Origin: Hyphomicrobiaceae bacterium
GTDB lineage: Bacteria; Pseudomonadota; Alphaproteobacteria; Rhizobiales; Methyloligellaceae
Assembly (NCBI GenBank): GCA_028066055.1
Contig: JALCBY010000006.1
Location: 63,200 to 127,199 of the forward strand
Direction of reading: 5' to 3'
DNA: 64,000 nucleotides
The notes under the pieces are model-generated. The model searched no databases. It was given only the letters and a program-made list of their open reading frames with translations, and was not told where the DNA came from. Every line of letters begins with the position of its first letter. The first letter of the stretch is position 1. A program made the position numbers and the translations under genes. Shown one piece after another: positions 35,846-43,892 of the stretch.

Positions 35846-35862
35846 GACGCATAAAGTGCGTC
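35846..35862. promoter_or_regulatory. Inverted repeat GACGCA-N5-TGCGTC before Gfo/Idh gene
   Basis: Perfect 6-bp arms with a TAAAG spacer lie 23 bp before the ATG of the Gfo/Idh gene. It could be an operator, a leader hairpin, or an attenuated 3' end for the secreted-protein pair; there is no T-run, so a terminator is unlikely. Confidence 0.35.
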
Positions 35863-35884
35863 TGCCTGAGAGGAGCTTCCGGAC

Positions 35885-36853
35885 ATGTCGAACTCACCAC
35901 ACAAGATCGGCGTTATTGGCCTTGGTGCCATCGGTCATGTAACGCTCGCCAGTATGAACCAGCACGAGGACTATGAGGTCGTCTGTGCATGGGATCCGGA
36001 CGGAGCGGCATGCGCCAGGGTCAGCGAGGCGCACCCGGACGTGCAGATTACTGCGAGCGCCGACGAGGTTATCGGGCATCCCGACACAACCGCCGTCTAT
36101 ATCGCCAGCCCGCCTACGACCCATGTTGCTTATGCACGGTCCACGGCCGAAGCCGGGAAATGCATCTTCTGCGAAAAGCCGCTCGGGATCGACATTGCGG
36201 AATCGGAAGCTCTCGTCGAGCTGGCCGCGCAGCGAAACCTGCCGGCCGCCATCAATTTCAATCACACCAATGCACGAGGCAGCACGCATCTGGAGAACGA
36301 AATTCGCTCCGGAGCAGCAGGCAATGTGACCGGCGTCGATATATTCATTCATCTGGAAAAGTGGCCGCGCGACTTTCAGGCCCACGCAACCTGGCTCGCC
36401 GGGCGCGAACAGGGCGGGTTCACCCGGGAAATGATCTCGCATTGGGTCTATCTGACCCGCAGGCTTCTCGGCGACGGCAAGATCGTAACGCGAAATGCAG
36501 CCTTCCCGGGCGACCCGACCAAATCCGAGACCCGGCTGGTCGCCGAGCTCGAATTCGGCGGTGTGCCGACGGTGATCAATGCAGCCTGTGGAGGTGCGGG
36601 CCCGGTCGGCACGCAATACACGCTGTGGGCGGACAAGAAGTCCTTCATGCTCCAGAGCGGCGGCCGGATCAGCGAAACCGACGGCAGCGAGTGGAAACTG
36701 CTGTTTGAGGGCGACGATGAGGACGGCGAGGACGACATCACGCGCAATATCGGCGCTTTGGCTAAAGCGTTCCGGCGTGAGCCGGTGACGGTAGCTACGC
36801 TGGAAGACGGCCTCGCCGTGCAACGGATCGTGGAAGCTCTGATAACCGAATGA
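35885..36853 (+). CDS. Gfo/Idh/MocA family NAD(P)-dependent dehydrogenase, paralogue 1
   Basis: A 322-residue oxidoreductase. The Rossmann start GVIGLGAIGHV is followed by VYIASPPTTH and FCEKPLG (catalytic Lys). The C-terminal alpha/beta domain includes KWPRDFQAHATWLAGREQGG. It is clearly paralogous to the enzyme at 42769-43734 (shared WPRxxQA, GGFTRE, SHxVYLT, GGxGP). It probably oxidises or reduces a sugar, cyclitol or imino acid; the substrate is unknown. GAGAGGAGC lies before the ATG. It is convergent with dppF. Confidence 0.88.
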   Translation: MSNSPHKIGVIGLGAIGHVTLASMNQHEDYEVVCAWDPDGAACARVSEAHPDVQITASADEVIGHPDTTAVYIASPPTTHVAYARSTAEAGKCIFCEKPLGIDIAESEALVELAAQRNLPAAINFNHTNARGSTHLENEIRSGAAGNVTGVDIFIHLEKWPRDFQAHATWLAGREQGGFTREMISHWVYLTRRLLGDGKIVTRNAAFPGDPTKSETRLVAELEFGGVPTVINAACGGAGPVGTQYTLWADKKSFMLQSGGRISETDGSEWKLLFEGDDEDGEDDITRNIGALAKAFRREPVTVATLEDGLAVQRIVEALITE

Positions 36854-36872
36854 GAGCGGGCGGGCTGCAATC

Positions 36873-37937
36873 CTAGGACGCGGAAGGCCGCTTGGGTGCG
36901 GGAAACTTCGCGTCGGGCAACCGGCCTTCCTCTGCGGCATGACAGGCGACGGTGTGGCCTGCACGCTCGGTCGGAAGCGGGATCTCGGACCGGCATCGAT
37001 CATTGGCGAACGGGCATCGCGGATGGAACGCGCAGCCCGATGGCGGATTGATCGGGTTCGGGACTTCACCGGCAACCGGTTCCCTCTCGCGTCCCGTCAT
37101 TTCGAGGTCCGGTATCGTTTCAAGCAGCAACCGGGTGTAGGGGTGCTGCGGGCGCGCGAACAATTCCTTTGAGCCGGCCACCTCGCACAACCGCCCGAGA
37201 TACATCACGCCGATCTTGTCCGAGAGGTGATACACGACGGCCAGATTGTGGCTGATGAAGAGATATGTGAGCCCGAATTCGTTCTGCAGGTCCTTCATGA
37301 GATTCAGGATCTGCGCCTGCACGGAAACATCGAGCGCCGATGTCGGCTCGTCACACACCAGGAACTCCGGGTTCGAGGACAGGGCCCGGGCAATGGAAAT
37401 CCGCTGGCGCTGGCCGCCGGAAAACTCGTGCGGGTACTTCTCGCCGTCGACAGGCGACAGGCCAACCTGCCTCAACAACGCGGCGACTTTCTCGTCCTGC
37501 TCGCCTCGCGACTTGATCAATCCGAACACCCGGATCGGCTCGGCAATGATGTCGCGCACACGCCATCTCGGATTGAGGCTGGCGTAGGGATCCTGAAAAA
37601 TCATCTGCCAGCGCCTGCGCAACGCGGCCGAATCCGCTCGCGAACGTACATCGGCCACGTCTCGCCCCTCGAACCTGATGGCCCCGCGGCTCGGTTTGTG
37701 CAAGCCGACGACCAGCTTGGCGACGGTGGATTTGCCGCACCCCGACTCGCCTACGAGCGAGAATGTCTGCCCCTTCTTGATGTCGAATGCGAGGCCATCG
37801 ACGGCTTTGAGGATCTGTCTCGGCGCGCGTTCGATCATGCGGGCAAGCCACGGTTTCGACACGTCGAAATATTTGGCGAGATCACGCACTTCGAGCATCG
37901 ATTCCGCCTGGGCCTCAGATTTTGCGCGCTTAGCCAC
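36873..37937 (-). CDS. Peptide/opine ABC transporter ATP-binding protein, DppF/OppF type
   Basis: A 354-residue ATPase. Walker A GESGCGKSTVAK, signature FSGGQRQRISIARAL and Walker B FLVCDEPTSALD are intact. The C-terminal oligopeptide extension (NPPSGCAFHPRCPFANDRC) carries the Cys cluster seen in Opp/Dpp ATPases. A GTG at 37937 overlaps the dppD stop by 8 bp and has a GGGGGG purine run upstream; an ATG at 37898 is also possible. Last gene of the transporter operon. Confidence 0.9.
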   Translation of the reverse strand: MAKRAKSEAQAESMLEVRDLAKYFDVSKPWLARMIERAPRQILKAVDGLAFDIKKGQTFSLVGESGCGKSTVAKLVVGLHKPSRGAIRFEGRDVADVRSRADSAALRRRWQMIFQDPYASLNPRWRVRDIIAEPIRVFGLIKSRGEQDEKVAALLRQVGLSPVDGEKYPHEFSGGQRQRISIARALSSNPEFLVCDEPTSALDVSVQAQILNLMKDLQNEFGLTYLFISHNLAVVYHLSDKIGVMYLGRLCEVAGSKELFARPQHPYTRLLLETIPDLEMTGREREPVAGEVPNPINPPSGCAFHPRCPFANDRCRSEIPLPTERAGHTVACHAAEEGRLPDAKFPAPKRPSAS

Positions 37938-38907
37938 GGCGCCCCCCCTTATCGAACTGCCAGCAAGCGGCTTCCGCATTGCGACCCGCCGGCATCAGTT
38001 CGGGGCGCTCCATCCGACACTTGTCGAAGACCTTGGGACAGCGCGGATTGAACGAACAGCCCGGCGGAATTTCGTTCAGGCGCGGCATGGCACCCTCGAT
38101 CTGAGTGAGGCGCTCCACGTCGTGGCCGACCATCGGGATCGCCCCCATCAGACCGACCGTATAGGGGTGCTTTGGTTGCTTCACCACGCGCTTGACGGGA
38201 CCGATTTCAGCAACGCGCCCGGCATACATGACGGCAACACGGTCCGCGGTTTCGGCAATGACACCCATGTCGTGAGTGATCAGCATCACGGCCGTCTTAT
38301 GCTCACGGCAGAGCTTTTTGAGCAGTGCGATGATCTGCGCCTGAATTGACACATCGAGCGCGGTCGTCGGCTCGTCAGCGATGATCAGCCGCGGGTTGGC
38401 GCACAGCGCAAGGGAAATGACGACACGCTGACGCATGCCGCCGGAAAATTCGTGCGGGTATGAATCGATGCGCCGCTCCGGCGCGGGAATGCCCACCTCT
38501 CCCAAGAGCTCGATCGCACGCGCACGCGCTGCTTCGGGACTCACGTCCATATGGACGCGGATGGTTTCAATCAACTGACGCCCGATGGTGTAAAGCGGAT
38601 TGAGGCTCGTGAGCGGGTCCTGAAAGATCGCGCCGATCTTCTTGCCGCGGATATTGCGCATTTCCTCATAGGACAATGTATCGATGCGGTGCCCCTCAAG
38701 CCGGATCTTCCCGCCCGTCACGCGTCCCGGCGGCTCCAGCAAACCGATGATCGCGGCGCCGGTGAGCGATTTTCCGGCTCCGGATTCGCCCACGACGCCC
38801 AGCACCTCGCCCTCGTTGATTTCGAGCGACACGCCATCCAGCGCAAGAAGCGCGCCCCGGCGGGTTGGAAATTCAACACGTAGATCTTCCACTTCAAGCA
38901 GTGCCAT
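37930..38907 (-). CDS. Peptide/opine ABC transporter ATP-binding protein, DppD/OppD type
   Basis: A 325-residue ATPase. Walker A GESGAGKSLTG, signature FSGGMRQRVVISLAL and Walker B LIIADEPTTALD. The C-terminal PPGCSFNPRCPKVFDKC is the Opp/Dpp Cys cluster. GAGGTG precedes the ATG at 38907; the longer frame to 39021 overlaps the permease and is rejected. Confidence 0.92.
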   Translation of the reverse strand: MALLEVEDLRVEFPTRRGALLALDGVSLEINEGEVLGVVGESGAGKSLTGAAIIGLLEPPGRVTGGKIRLEGHRIDTLSYEEMRNIRGKKIGAIFQDPLTSLNPLYTIGRQLIETIRVHMDVSPEAARARAIELLGEVGIPAPERRIDSYPHEFSGGMRQRVVISLALCANPRLIIADEPTTALDVSIQAQIIALLKKLCREHKTAVMLITHDMGVIAETADRVAVMYAGRVAEIGPVKRVVKQPKHPYTVGLMGAIPMVGHDVERLTQIEGAMPRLNEIPPGCSFNPRCPKVFDKCRMERPELMPAGRNAEAACWQFDKGGRRG

Positions 38908-38915
38908 ACTCGCCG

Positions 38916-39860
38916 TCACCTCAGCTTCGGGTTGAGTGCGTCGCGCAACCAGTCGCCCAACAGGTTCACGGCAAGCACAAGGATCACTAAGGCGATGGAC
39001 GGGAAGAGCGTGATCCACCATTCGCCGGAGAACAGGAAATTGTTACCGATGCGGATCAAGGTTCCGAGCGATGGCTGGGTTGGCGGAACGCCGACGCCGA
39101 GGAACGACAGGGTTGCCTCGGTGATGATCGCGAGCGCCAACCCGATCGTCGCCAGCACAAGAACCGGTCCCAACACGTTGGGGAGCACGTGGCGCAGCAT
39201 GATCTTGATCGGGTGAACGCCGATGACGCGTGCCGCCGACACATATTCCTTGTTGCGTTCGACCAGGGCCGCACCGCGGGTGACCCGCGCATAGCGGGGC
39301 CAGTCGGAGATACCAATTGCCAGGATCAACACGTAAATCGCCAGTTCATCGCGCAAATGGACAGGCACCAGGATGCGGGCCACACCATCGATCATTAACG
39401 CGACGAGAATGGCCGGAATCGTGAGCTGCACGTCGGCCATGCGCATGACGATGGTTTCAAGCCAGCCGCCCAGGTAACCAGCCAGCAGCCCGAGGCCGAC
39501 CCCCAGGATCACCGAAAACAATACGGCGGAGAAGCCGACAATCAGAGAAACGCGGCTGCCATAGATGATCGTGGAAAGGATATCCCGGCCCTGATCGTCC
39601 GTGCCGAGCAGAAATTTGGTCGATCCGTCCTCCTCCCATGCGGGCGGCGTGAAGGCATCGAGCAGATCCAGTGTCGCAGGGTCGAACGGGTTGTGCGGTG
39701 CGACCCACGGTGCGAACGCCGCCGCGAGAAAGAAGATCGCCGTCACGATTGCCGACAGCACCGTAATCGGCGAGTGGCTGAAGCTGTAAAAAATATCGCT
39801 GTCCAGAATACGGTGCAGCAGGCTTGTCGGACGCGAAACGCCAAGCGGATTGTCTGACAT
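38916..39860 (-). CDS. Peptide/opine ABC transporter permease, DppC type
   Basis: A 314-residue inner membrane permease with about six helices, the DppC N-terminal cytosolic leader, an extended periplasmic loop (PWVAPHNPFDPATLDLLDAF) and the EAA-type loop around EYVSAARVIGVHPIKIMLRH. It starts 5 bp after dppB's stop on the minus strand. Confidence 0.92.
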   Translation of the reverse strand: MSDNPLGVSRPTSLLHRILDSDIFYSFSHSPITVLSAIVTAIFFLAAAFAPWVAPHNPFDPATLDLLDAFTPPAWEEDGSTKFLLGTDDQGRDILSTIIYGSRVSLIVGFSAVLFSVILGVGLGLLAGYLGGWLETIVMRMADVQLTIPAILVALMIDGVARILVPVHLRDELAIYVLILAIGISDWPRYARVTRGAALVERNKEYVSAARVIGVHPIKIMLRHVLPNVLGPVLVLATIGLALAIITEATLSFLGVGVPPTQPSLGTLIRIGNNFLFSGEWWITLFPSIALVILVLAVNLLGDWLRDALNPKLR

Positions 39861-39865
39861 GGCCC

Positions 39866-40858
39866 CTACTCCCCGCTGCCTGACGCAACCGTCCGGTCAA
39901 CCCGCAACCGCGGGTCGACGACGAAATAGAGGATATCAACGATCAGGTTTATGGCCACGAAGATCGCCGCAACCATCACCAGATAGGCCGCCATCACGGG
40001 CACATCCGCGAAGCCGACGGCCTGGATGAACAGGAATCCCATGCCCGGCCACTGGAACACCGTTTCCGTGATGATGGAAAAGGCAATCAGCGAGCCGACA
40101 TTGAGTCCGATGATCGTGATGACCGGTACGAGGGTGTTCTTGAAGGCGTGGCCGAAATTGATCAGGCGATCGGGCAAGCCCCTCGCACGAGCGAACTTGA
40201 TGTAATCCGTGCGCATGACCTCGAGCATCTCCGAACGCACCAGGCGCAGGATCAGCGTCATCTGGAACAAGGCGAGTGTAATCGACGGCATGATGATCGC
40301 CTTCCAACCTGATACGGTCAGAAAACTCGTCGACCACCATCCGATCTGTGTCGCCTGTCCGCGTCCGAAGGATGGAAGCCACCCCAGATTGACGGAAAAA
40401 ACATAGATCAGAAGGATGCCGATCACGAAGGTCGGTAGCGACACGCCGGCAAGCGACAATGTCAATATGACCCGGCTGCTGATCGCGTAACGCCGGATAC
40501 CGGTATAGACCCCCAGCGGTATTCCGATCAGGATCGAGAGCAGGGCCGACGCTCCGACAAGTTCAAGTGTGGCGGGCATGCGCTCGGAGATCAGGGTGGC
40601 GACCGGACGTTGCAGCCGATAGGAAATGCCAAATTCGCCCCGTACCGCATTGCCGACAAACCGCGCAAACTGGACGACAAACGGGTCGTTCAGCCCGAGG
40701 CGGTCACGCATTTCCTCGCGGTCTTCGTATGACGCTTCCTGGCCCACCATGTTGTCGACGGGATCGCCAACGAAGTTGAACATCAGGAATGAAACAAAGG
40801 CGACAACGACCATTACGGCCAGCGCCTGGAATATCCGCTGAAGGATGTAAGCAGTCAT
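39866..40858 (-). CDS. Peptide/opine ABC transporter permease, DppB type
   Basis: A 330-residue permease starting MTAYILQRIFQALAVM, the standard DppB N-terminus; an upstream extension to 40906 is not family-like. The EAA loop is seen around YIKFARARGLPDRLINFGHA. Six membrane helices are predicted. It is separated from the binding-protein gene by a stable stem-loop at 40892-40916. Confidence 0.92.
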   Translation of the reverse strand: MTAYILQRIFQALAVMVVVAFVSFLMFNFVGDPVDNMVGQEASYEDREEMRDRLGLNDPFVVQFARFVGNAVRGEFGISYRLQRPVATLISERMPATLELVGASALLSILIGIPLGVYTGIRRYAISSRVILTLSLAGVSLPTFVIGILLIYVFSVNLGWLPSFGRGQATQIGWWSTSFLTVSGWKAIIMPSITLALFQMTLILRLVRSEMLEVMRTDYIKFARARGLPDRLINFGHAFKNTLVPVITIIGLNVGSLIAFSIITETVFQWPGMGFLFIQAVGFADVPVMAAYLVMVAAIFVAINLIVDILYFVVDPRLRVDRTVASGSGE

Positions 40859-40891
40859 GGCGGCTTGCGCTCCCCCCGAAACGGCGGCTCC

Positions 40892-40916
40892 CGGGCGTGC
40901 GATCAACGCACGCCCG
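40892..40916 (-). other. Intercistronic stem-loop between binding protein and permease genes
   Basis: A perfect 10-bp GC-rich stem (CGGGCGTGCG / CGCACGCCCG) with a 5-nt loop lies just after the dppA-like stop. It has no T-run, so it is not an intrinsic terminator. Its place matches stem-loops that protect the 3' end of binding-protein mRNA and raise its level over the permeases. Confidence 0.7.
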
Positions 40917-40946
40917 AAAGCTTAGCCTATCGCCAGCAGGCCGGTG

Positions 40947-42524
40947 TTACTTTTTGAACTTGGTGTAGATGAACCGTACACCGTCGTCGGCAACGATCGG
41001 CACATCGACCCTGTCGTTCATCGCCCAGACGATGACCTGATGATGCAACGGCAGATAATTGACGTTGTCTTTCATCTTCGTCCACACCTTGCTGATAAGC
41101 GCATCACGCTTGCCGAAGTCGGTCTCGATCTCGATCTGGTCGATCGCCTTGTTGATCTCCGGATCGTTGAAACCGGTTCCGTTCCAGCCCTTGTCCGCGC
41201 CCTTGGTCAGGAATGAGAACACATAGTGGGAGTCAAGCGTGGGAACGCCCCATCCCAGCATATAGAAGTCCGTTTCCCGGTTCTTGATCTTCGGAAAATG
41301 GATCGTCTTCGGGATCGCCGACAGCGTTACCTTAACGCCGATCTTGGCGAGCATCCCGACCACCGCCTGACAGATCGCTTCATCATTGATGTAGCGGTTG
41401 TTCGGGCAGTCGAGCTGGATTTCGAAGCCGTTCGGATGACCCGCCTCGGCAAGTAGTTTCTTGGCAGCTGCGGGATCATAGGGATGGCGCTTGTCGAGCG
41501 TCGGCGTATGACCGTGGATGAACTTCGACGTGATGATACCGGCAGGAACCGAGTATCCGCGCATCACCTTCTTCTTGATCGCATCGACGTCGATCGCCTG
41601 ATAGAAGGCCTTGCGGACGCGCACATCCTTGAACGGATTTTTGTCGACGCTTGCCGTCAACAGCTTGTCCTTGCCCTGGTTCATGCCCAGGAAAATGGTG
41701 CGGGTCTGTGCCGTCTGCTTGATCTTGAAGCCCGGCGTGCTCTTGATGCGGTTAAGATCCTGCAGCGGCGGATCCAGGACAAAGTCCAGCTCGCCGGACA
41801 GCAGCGCGGCAATCCGAGTTGCCGGGTTCGAGATCGGCGTATAGATGATCTCGTCGACCTCATGCGGGAACTGCTTCAGCCCCCACCAATCCTCGTTCTT
41901 CACCAGCACGGTCTTTACGTCAGGCTCGCGCAGTTTGAGCTTGAAGGGACCGGTACCCATTGCATGACGCACCGCGTAGGTTTCTTCCTTCGCGGCCCGA
42001 TCCTGCGGCTTGGTCACGCCGTGTTTTTCCGACCATGCCTTCGACATGATGAAAATGCTCGTCAGCTGGTTCGGGAAAATCGGGTTCGGCCCGGTGTGAA
42101 TAATATGGACCTTGTGCGGATTGATGATCTTGACTTCCTTGACGCTGTTCACCTGCTTCTTGTAGTCGGAAGTCGGCGAGAGGACGCGCTCGAAGCTGAA
42201 TTTCACATCCTCGGCGGTGAAGTCGGAGCCATCGTGCCACTTCACGCCCTTGCGCAGTTCGAATTCCCAGGTCGTCGGATTGACGAGCTTCCATGACGTG
42301 GCAAGCCACGGAATGAATTTCAGGTCCTTGTCGGCATAAACAAGCGTGTCATAGATCTTGCGCGAGGCCGAGTTTGTGGGGGCTTCGTTTGCGGCGTGAG
42401 GGTCGCCGGTCAGCGCATCACCCTGGCTGGCCCATCTTATTGTGTTTTTTGCGGTTGCTGGTGTCGCTGCGAACGCAAGCGCCGAAGCGACCAGTATACC
42501 GCCAAATACTCGACGTACTTTCAT
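40947..42524 (-). CDS. ABC transporter substrate-binding protein, family 5 (peptide/opine/nickel type)
   Basis: A 525-residue periplasmic solute-binding protein with a Sec signal peptide (VRRVFGGILVASALAFAATP; cut after ATA near 24). The SBP_bac_5 body shows IYDTLVYADKDLKFIPWLAT and ELRKGVKWHDGSDFTAEDVKFS-like sequence. First gene of the transporter set. Ligand could be peptides, opines or N-acyl amino acids; the flanking M20 hydrolase and DadA-like oxidase favour an amide- or D-amino-acid-containing ligand (inference). Confidence 0.92.
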   Translation of the reverse strand: MKVRRVFGGILVASALAFAATPATAKNTIRWASQGDALTGDPHAANEAPTNSASRKIYDTLVYADKDLKFIPWLATSWKLVNPTTWEFELRKGVKWHDGSDFTAEDVKFSFERVLSPTSDYKKQVNSVKEVKIINPHKVHIIHTGPNPIFPNQLTSIFIMSKAWSEKHGVTKPQDRAAKEETYAVRHAMGTGPFKLKLREPDVKTVLVKNEDWWGLKQFPHEVDEIIYTPISNPATRIAALLSGELDFVLDPPLQDLNRIKSTPGFKIKQTAQTRTIFLGMNQGKDKLLTASVDKNPFKDVRVRKAFYQAIDVDAIKKKVMRGYSVPAGIITSKFIHGHTPTLDKRHPYDPAAAKKLLAEAGHPNGFEIQLDCPNNRYINDEAICQAVVGMLAKIGVKVTLSAIPKTIHFPKIKNRETDFYMLGWGVPTLDSHYVFSFLTKGADKGWNGTGFNDPEINKAIDQIEIETDFGKRDALISKVWTKMKDNVNYLPLHHQVIVWAMNDRVDVPIVADDGVRFIYTKFKK

Positions 42525-42768
42525 GAGCTTGATCCTCCCCTAGCTCAAATGGAAATATTTTTCGTGATCACAGCAAAATGTGACTGCGACACGTTAGGAC
42601 CACGTCTGTTGCATCGCAAGCTAACAAGCCGTGATCTTCCATTAAATCTGTTTTGACGTCCGCTTTTTGGCCTCTGGCAGCGCTTGTGTATTACAGAGTA
42701 ATGCGAATTGTGGCGAAGGCGCTTCTTGCTCTCAATTTATGGTAGTGAACACCCACGCCTGCACGCCA

Positions 42769-43734
42769 TCATTTCAGCATGGCCTCGACCAACTCCTGCA
42801 CGGAGAGGGCCTGTGCGAAACTCGCCATTGTATGCGGGCGGCCTTCAAGCTGGGCGACGAAGTTGTCGAGCATGCGCCGATATCCTTCTTCGCGCGGGTC
42901 GGCGATGTGCGCAAGACCGCGTTCCCACTCCTCCCCATCGGTTGAAAAGAGCTGGTTCCAGTCGAATATCCGATAGGAGCGCCTTGATCCCCACACGGTG
43001 TACTCGACGAGATCCGGTCCCGTACCCCCGACCGAGGCGGCAACCGAAACAGGTATGTCTCCGCATCTCAGTTGTGCCAGAAGATGGCTTTCCGCATTCT
43101 CACCTCCCGCTCCGTCGGGATAGTGGGCGTGAGATGCCAGCAGTTCCGCCTCACCGAACAGGCGTTCGGTCAGATACACATAATGAGAAACCACCTCACG
43201 CGTGAAACCACCCTCGGCGCGTTTTGACAACCACGCTGCGGCATTCGCCTGCCACTCGCGCGGCCAAGACGAGAAATGCAGACGCACATCTGCACCGACG
43301 ACATTTCCAATCCCGCCGGCCGACATTTCCCCTATGATGTAATCGGCTGCCACGGAGCGAGCGAACGGGAAATTCACCGCGTTCAGAACACCGGCCTGTT
43401 CGACCTCATCGACCATCGCCCGGCTGTCGATAACATCCACGCCCAGCGGCTTTTCGCAAAAAACCGTCTTGCCGGCCTCAACGGCCTTGGAAACATGTTC
43501 GCGATGACTGGCGGGTGGCGACGCGATGTAAACGACATCCGTTTGCGCGCGTCCAATCAGCTCATCAGGCGACTCTGCAATCTCGATCTCCGGATATTGA
43601 GCCTTTGCCGCTTCGCGGGCCGCAGCATCGGGGTCCCAGCCTGCATACAGATCGAATGCCTCATGCTTGTGCATGTTTCCCAACATGCGATGCCCCATGA
43701 CGCCGAGGCCGATGAAGACAACTTTGTATGACAT
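42769..43734 (-). CDS. Gfo/Idh/MocA family NAD(P)-dependent dehydrogenase, paralogue 2
   Basis: A 321-residue paralogue of the enzyme at 35885-36853. VFIGLGVMGHRMLGNM is the nucleotide loop, followed by VYIASPPASH and FCEKPLG (catalytic Lys), then SWPREWQANAAAWLSKRAEG. The start at 43734 is the first family-like Met; the frame to 43878 runs through the intergenic region. It is upstream of the binding-protein gene on the same strand (244 bp) and divergent from the M20 gene. Substrate unknown, likely related to the transported compound. Confidence 0.88.
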   Translation of the reverse strand: MSYKVVFIGLGVMGHRMLGNMHKHEAFDLYAGWDPDAAAREAAKAQYPEIEIAESPDELIGRAQTDVVYIASPPASHREHVSKAVEAGKTVFCEKPLGVDVIDSRAMVDEVEQAGVLNAVNFPFARSVAADYIIGEMSAGGIGNVVGADVRLHFSSWPREWQANAAAWLSKRAEGGFTREVVSHYVYLTERLFGEAELLASHAHYPDGAGGENAESHLLAQLRCGDIPVSVAASVGGTGPDLVEYTVWGSRRSYRIFDWNQLFSTDGEEWERGLAHIADPREEGYRRMLDNFVAQLEGRPHTMASFAQALSVQELVEAMLK

Positions 43735-43750
43735 GATTTCCGAAACCCGG

Positions 43751-43849
43751 TTTTGCCAAAATGCTACAAGCTGACAAGAACAACAGCAGTTGGCACTTGC
43801 TTCAACCCGCATTCTTGCCGAGGTTGCGACAATCACCTTTGCCAAAATG
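43751..43849. promoter_or_regulatory. Two copies of TTTGCCAAAATG between divergent genes
   Basis: The 12-mer TTTGCCAAAATG occurs at 43752-43763 and 43838-43849 in the same orientation, 86 bp apart (about eight helical turns). Each contains the inverted repeat TTTG-C-CAAA (the first copy extends to TTTTG-C-CAAAA). It lies between the divergent Gfo/Idh and M20 genes. This is compatible with a two-site operator and looping by an unknown regulator. Confidence 0.45.
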
Positions 43850-43892
43850 AATGAGAAGCTATGATCTCCCTCAGTCACAAGCGGAGCAAAAT

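Noticed and set aside
35894-37075. 393-codon minus-strand frame opposite the Gfo/Idh gene
   Set aside because: Antisense shadow that also runs into dppF.
42690-42702. Small inverted repeat ATTAC-AGA-GTAAT upstream of the Dpp binding-protein gene
   Set aside because: Five-bp arms can occur by chance and no second copy is found in the region.
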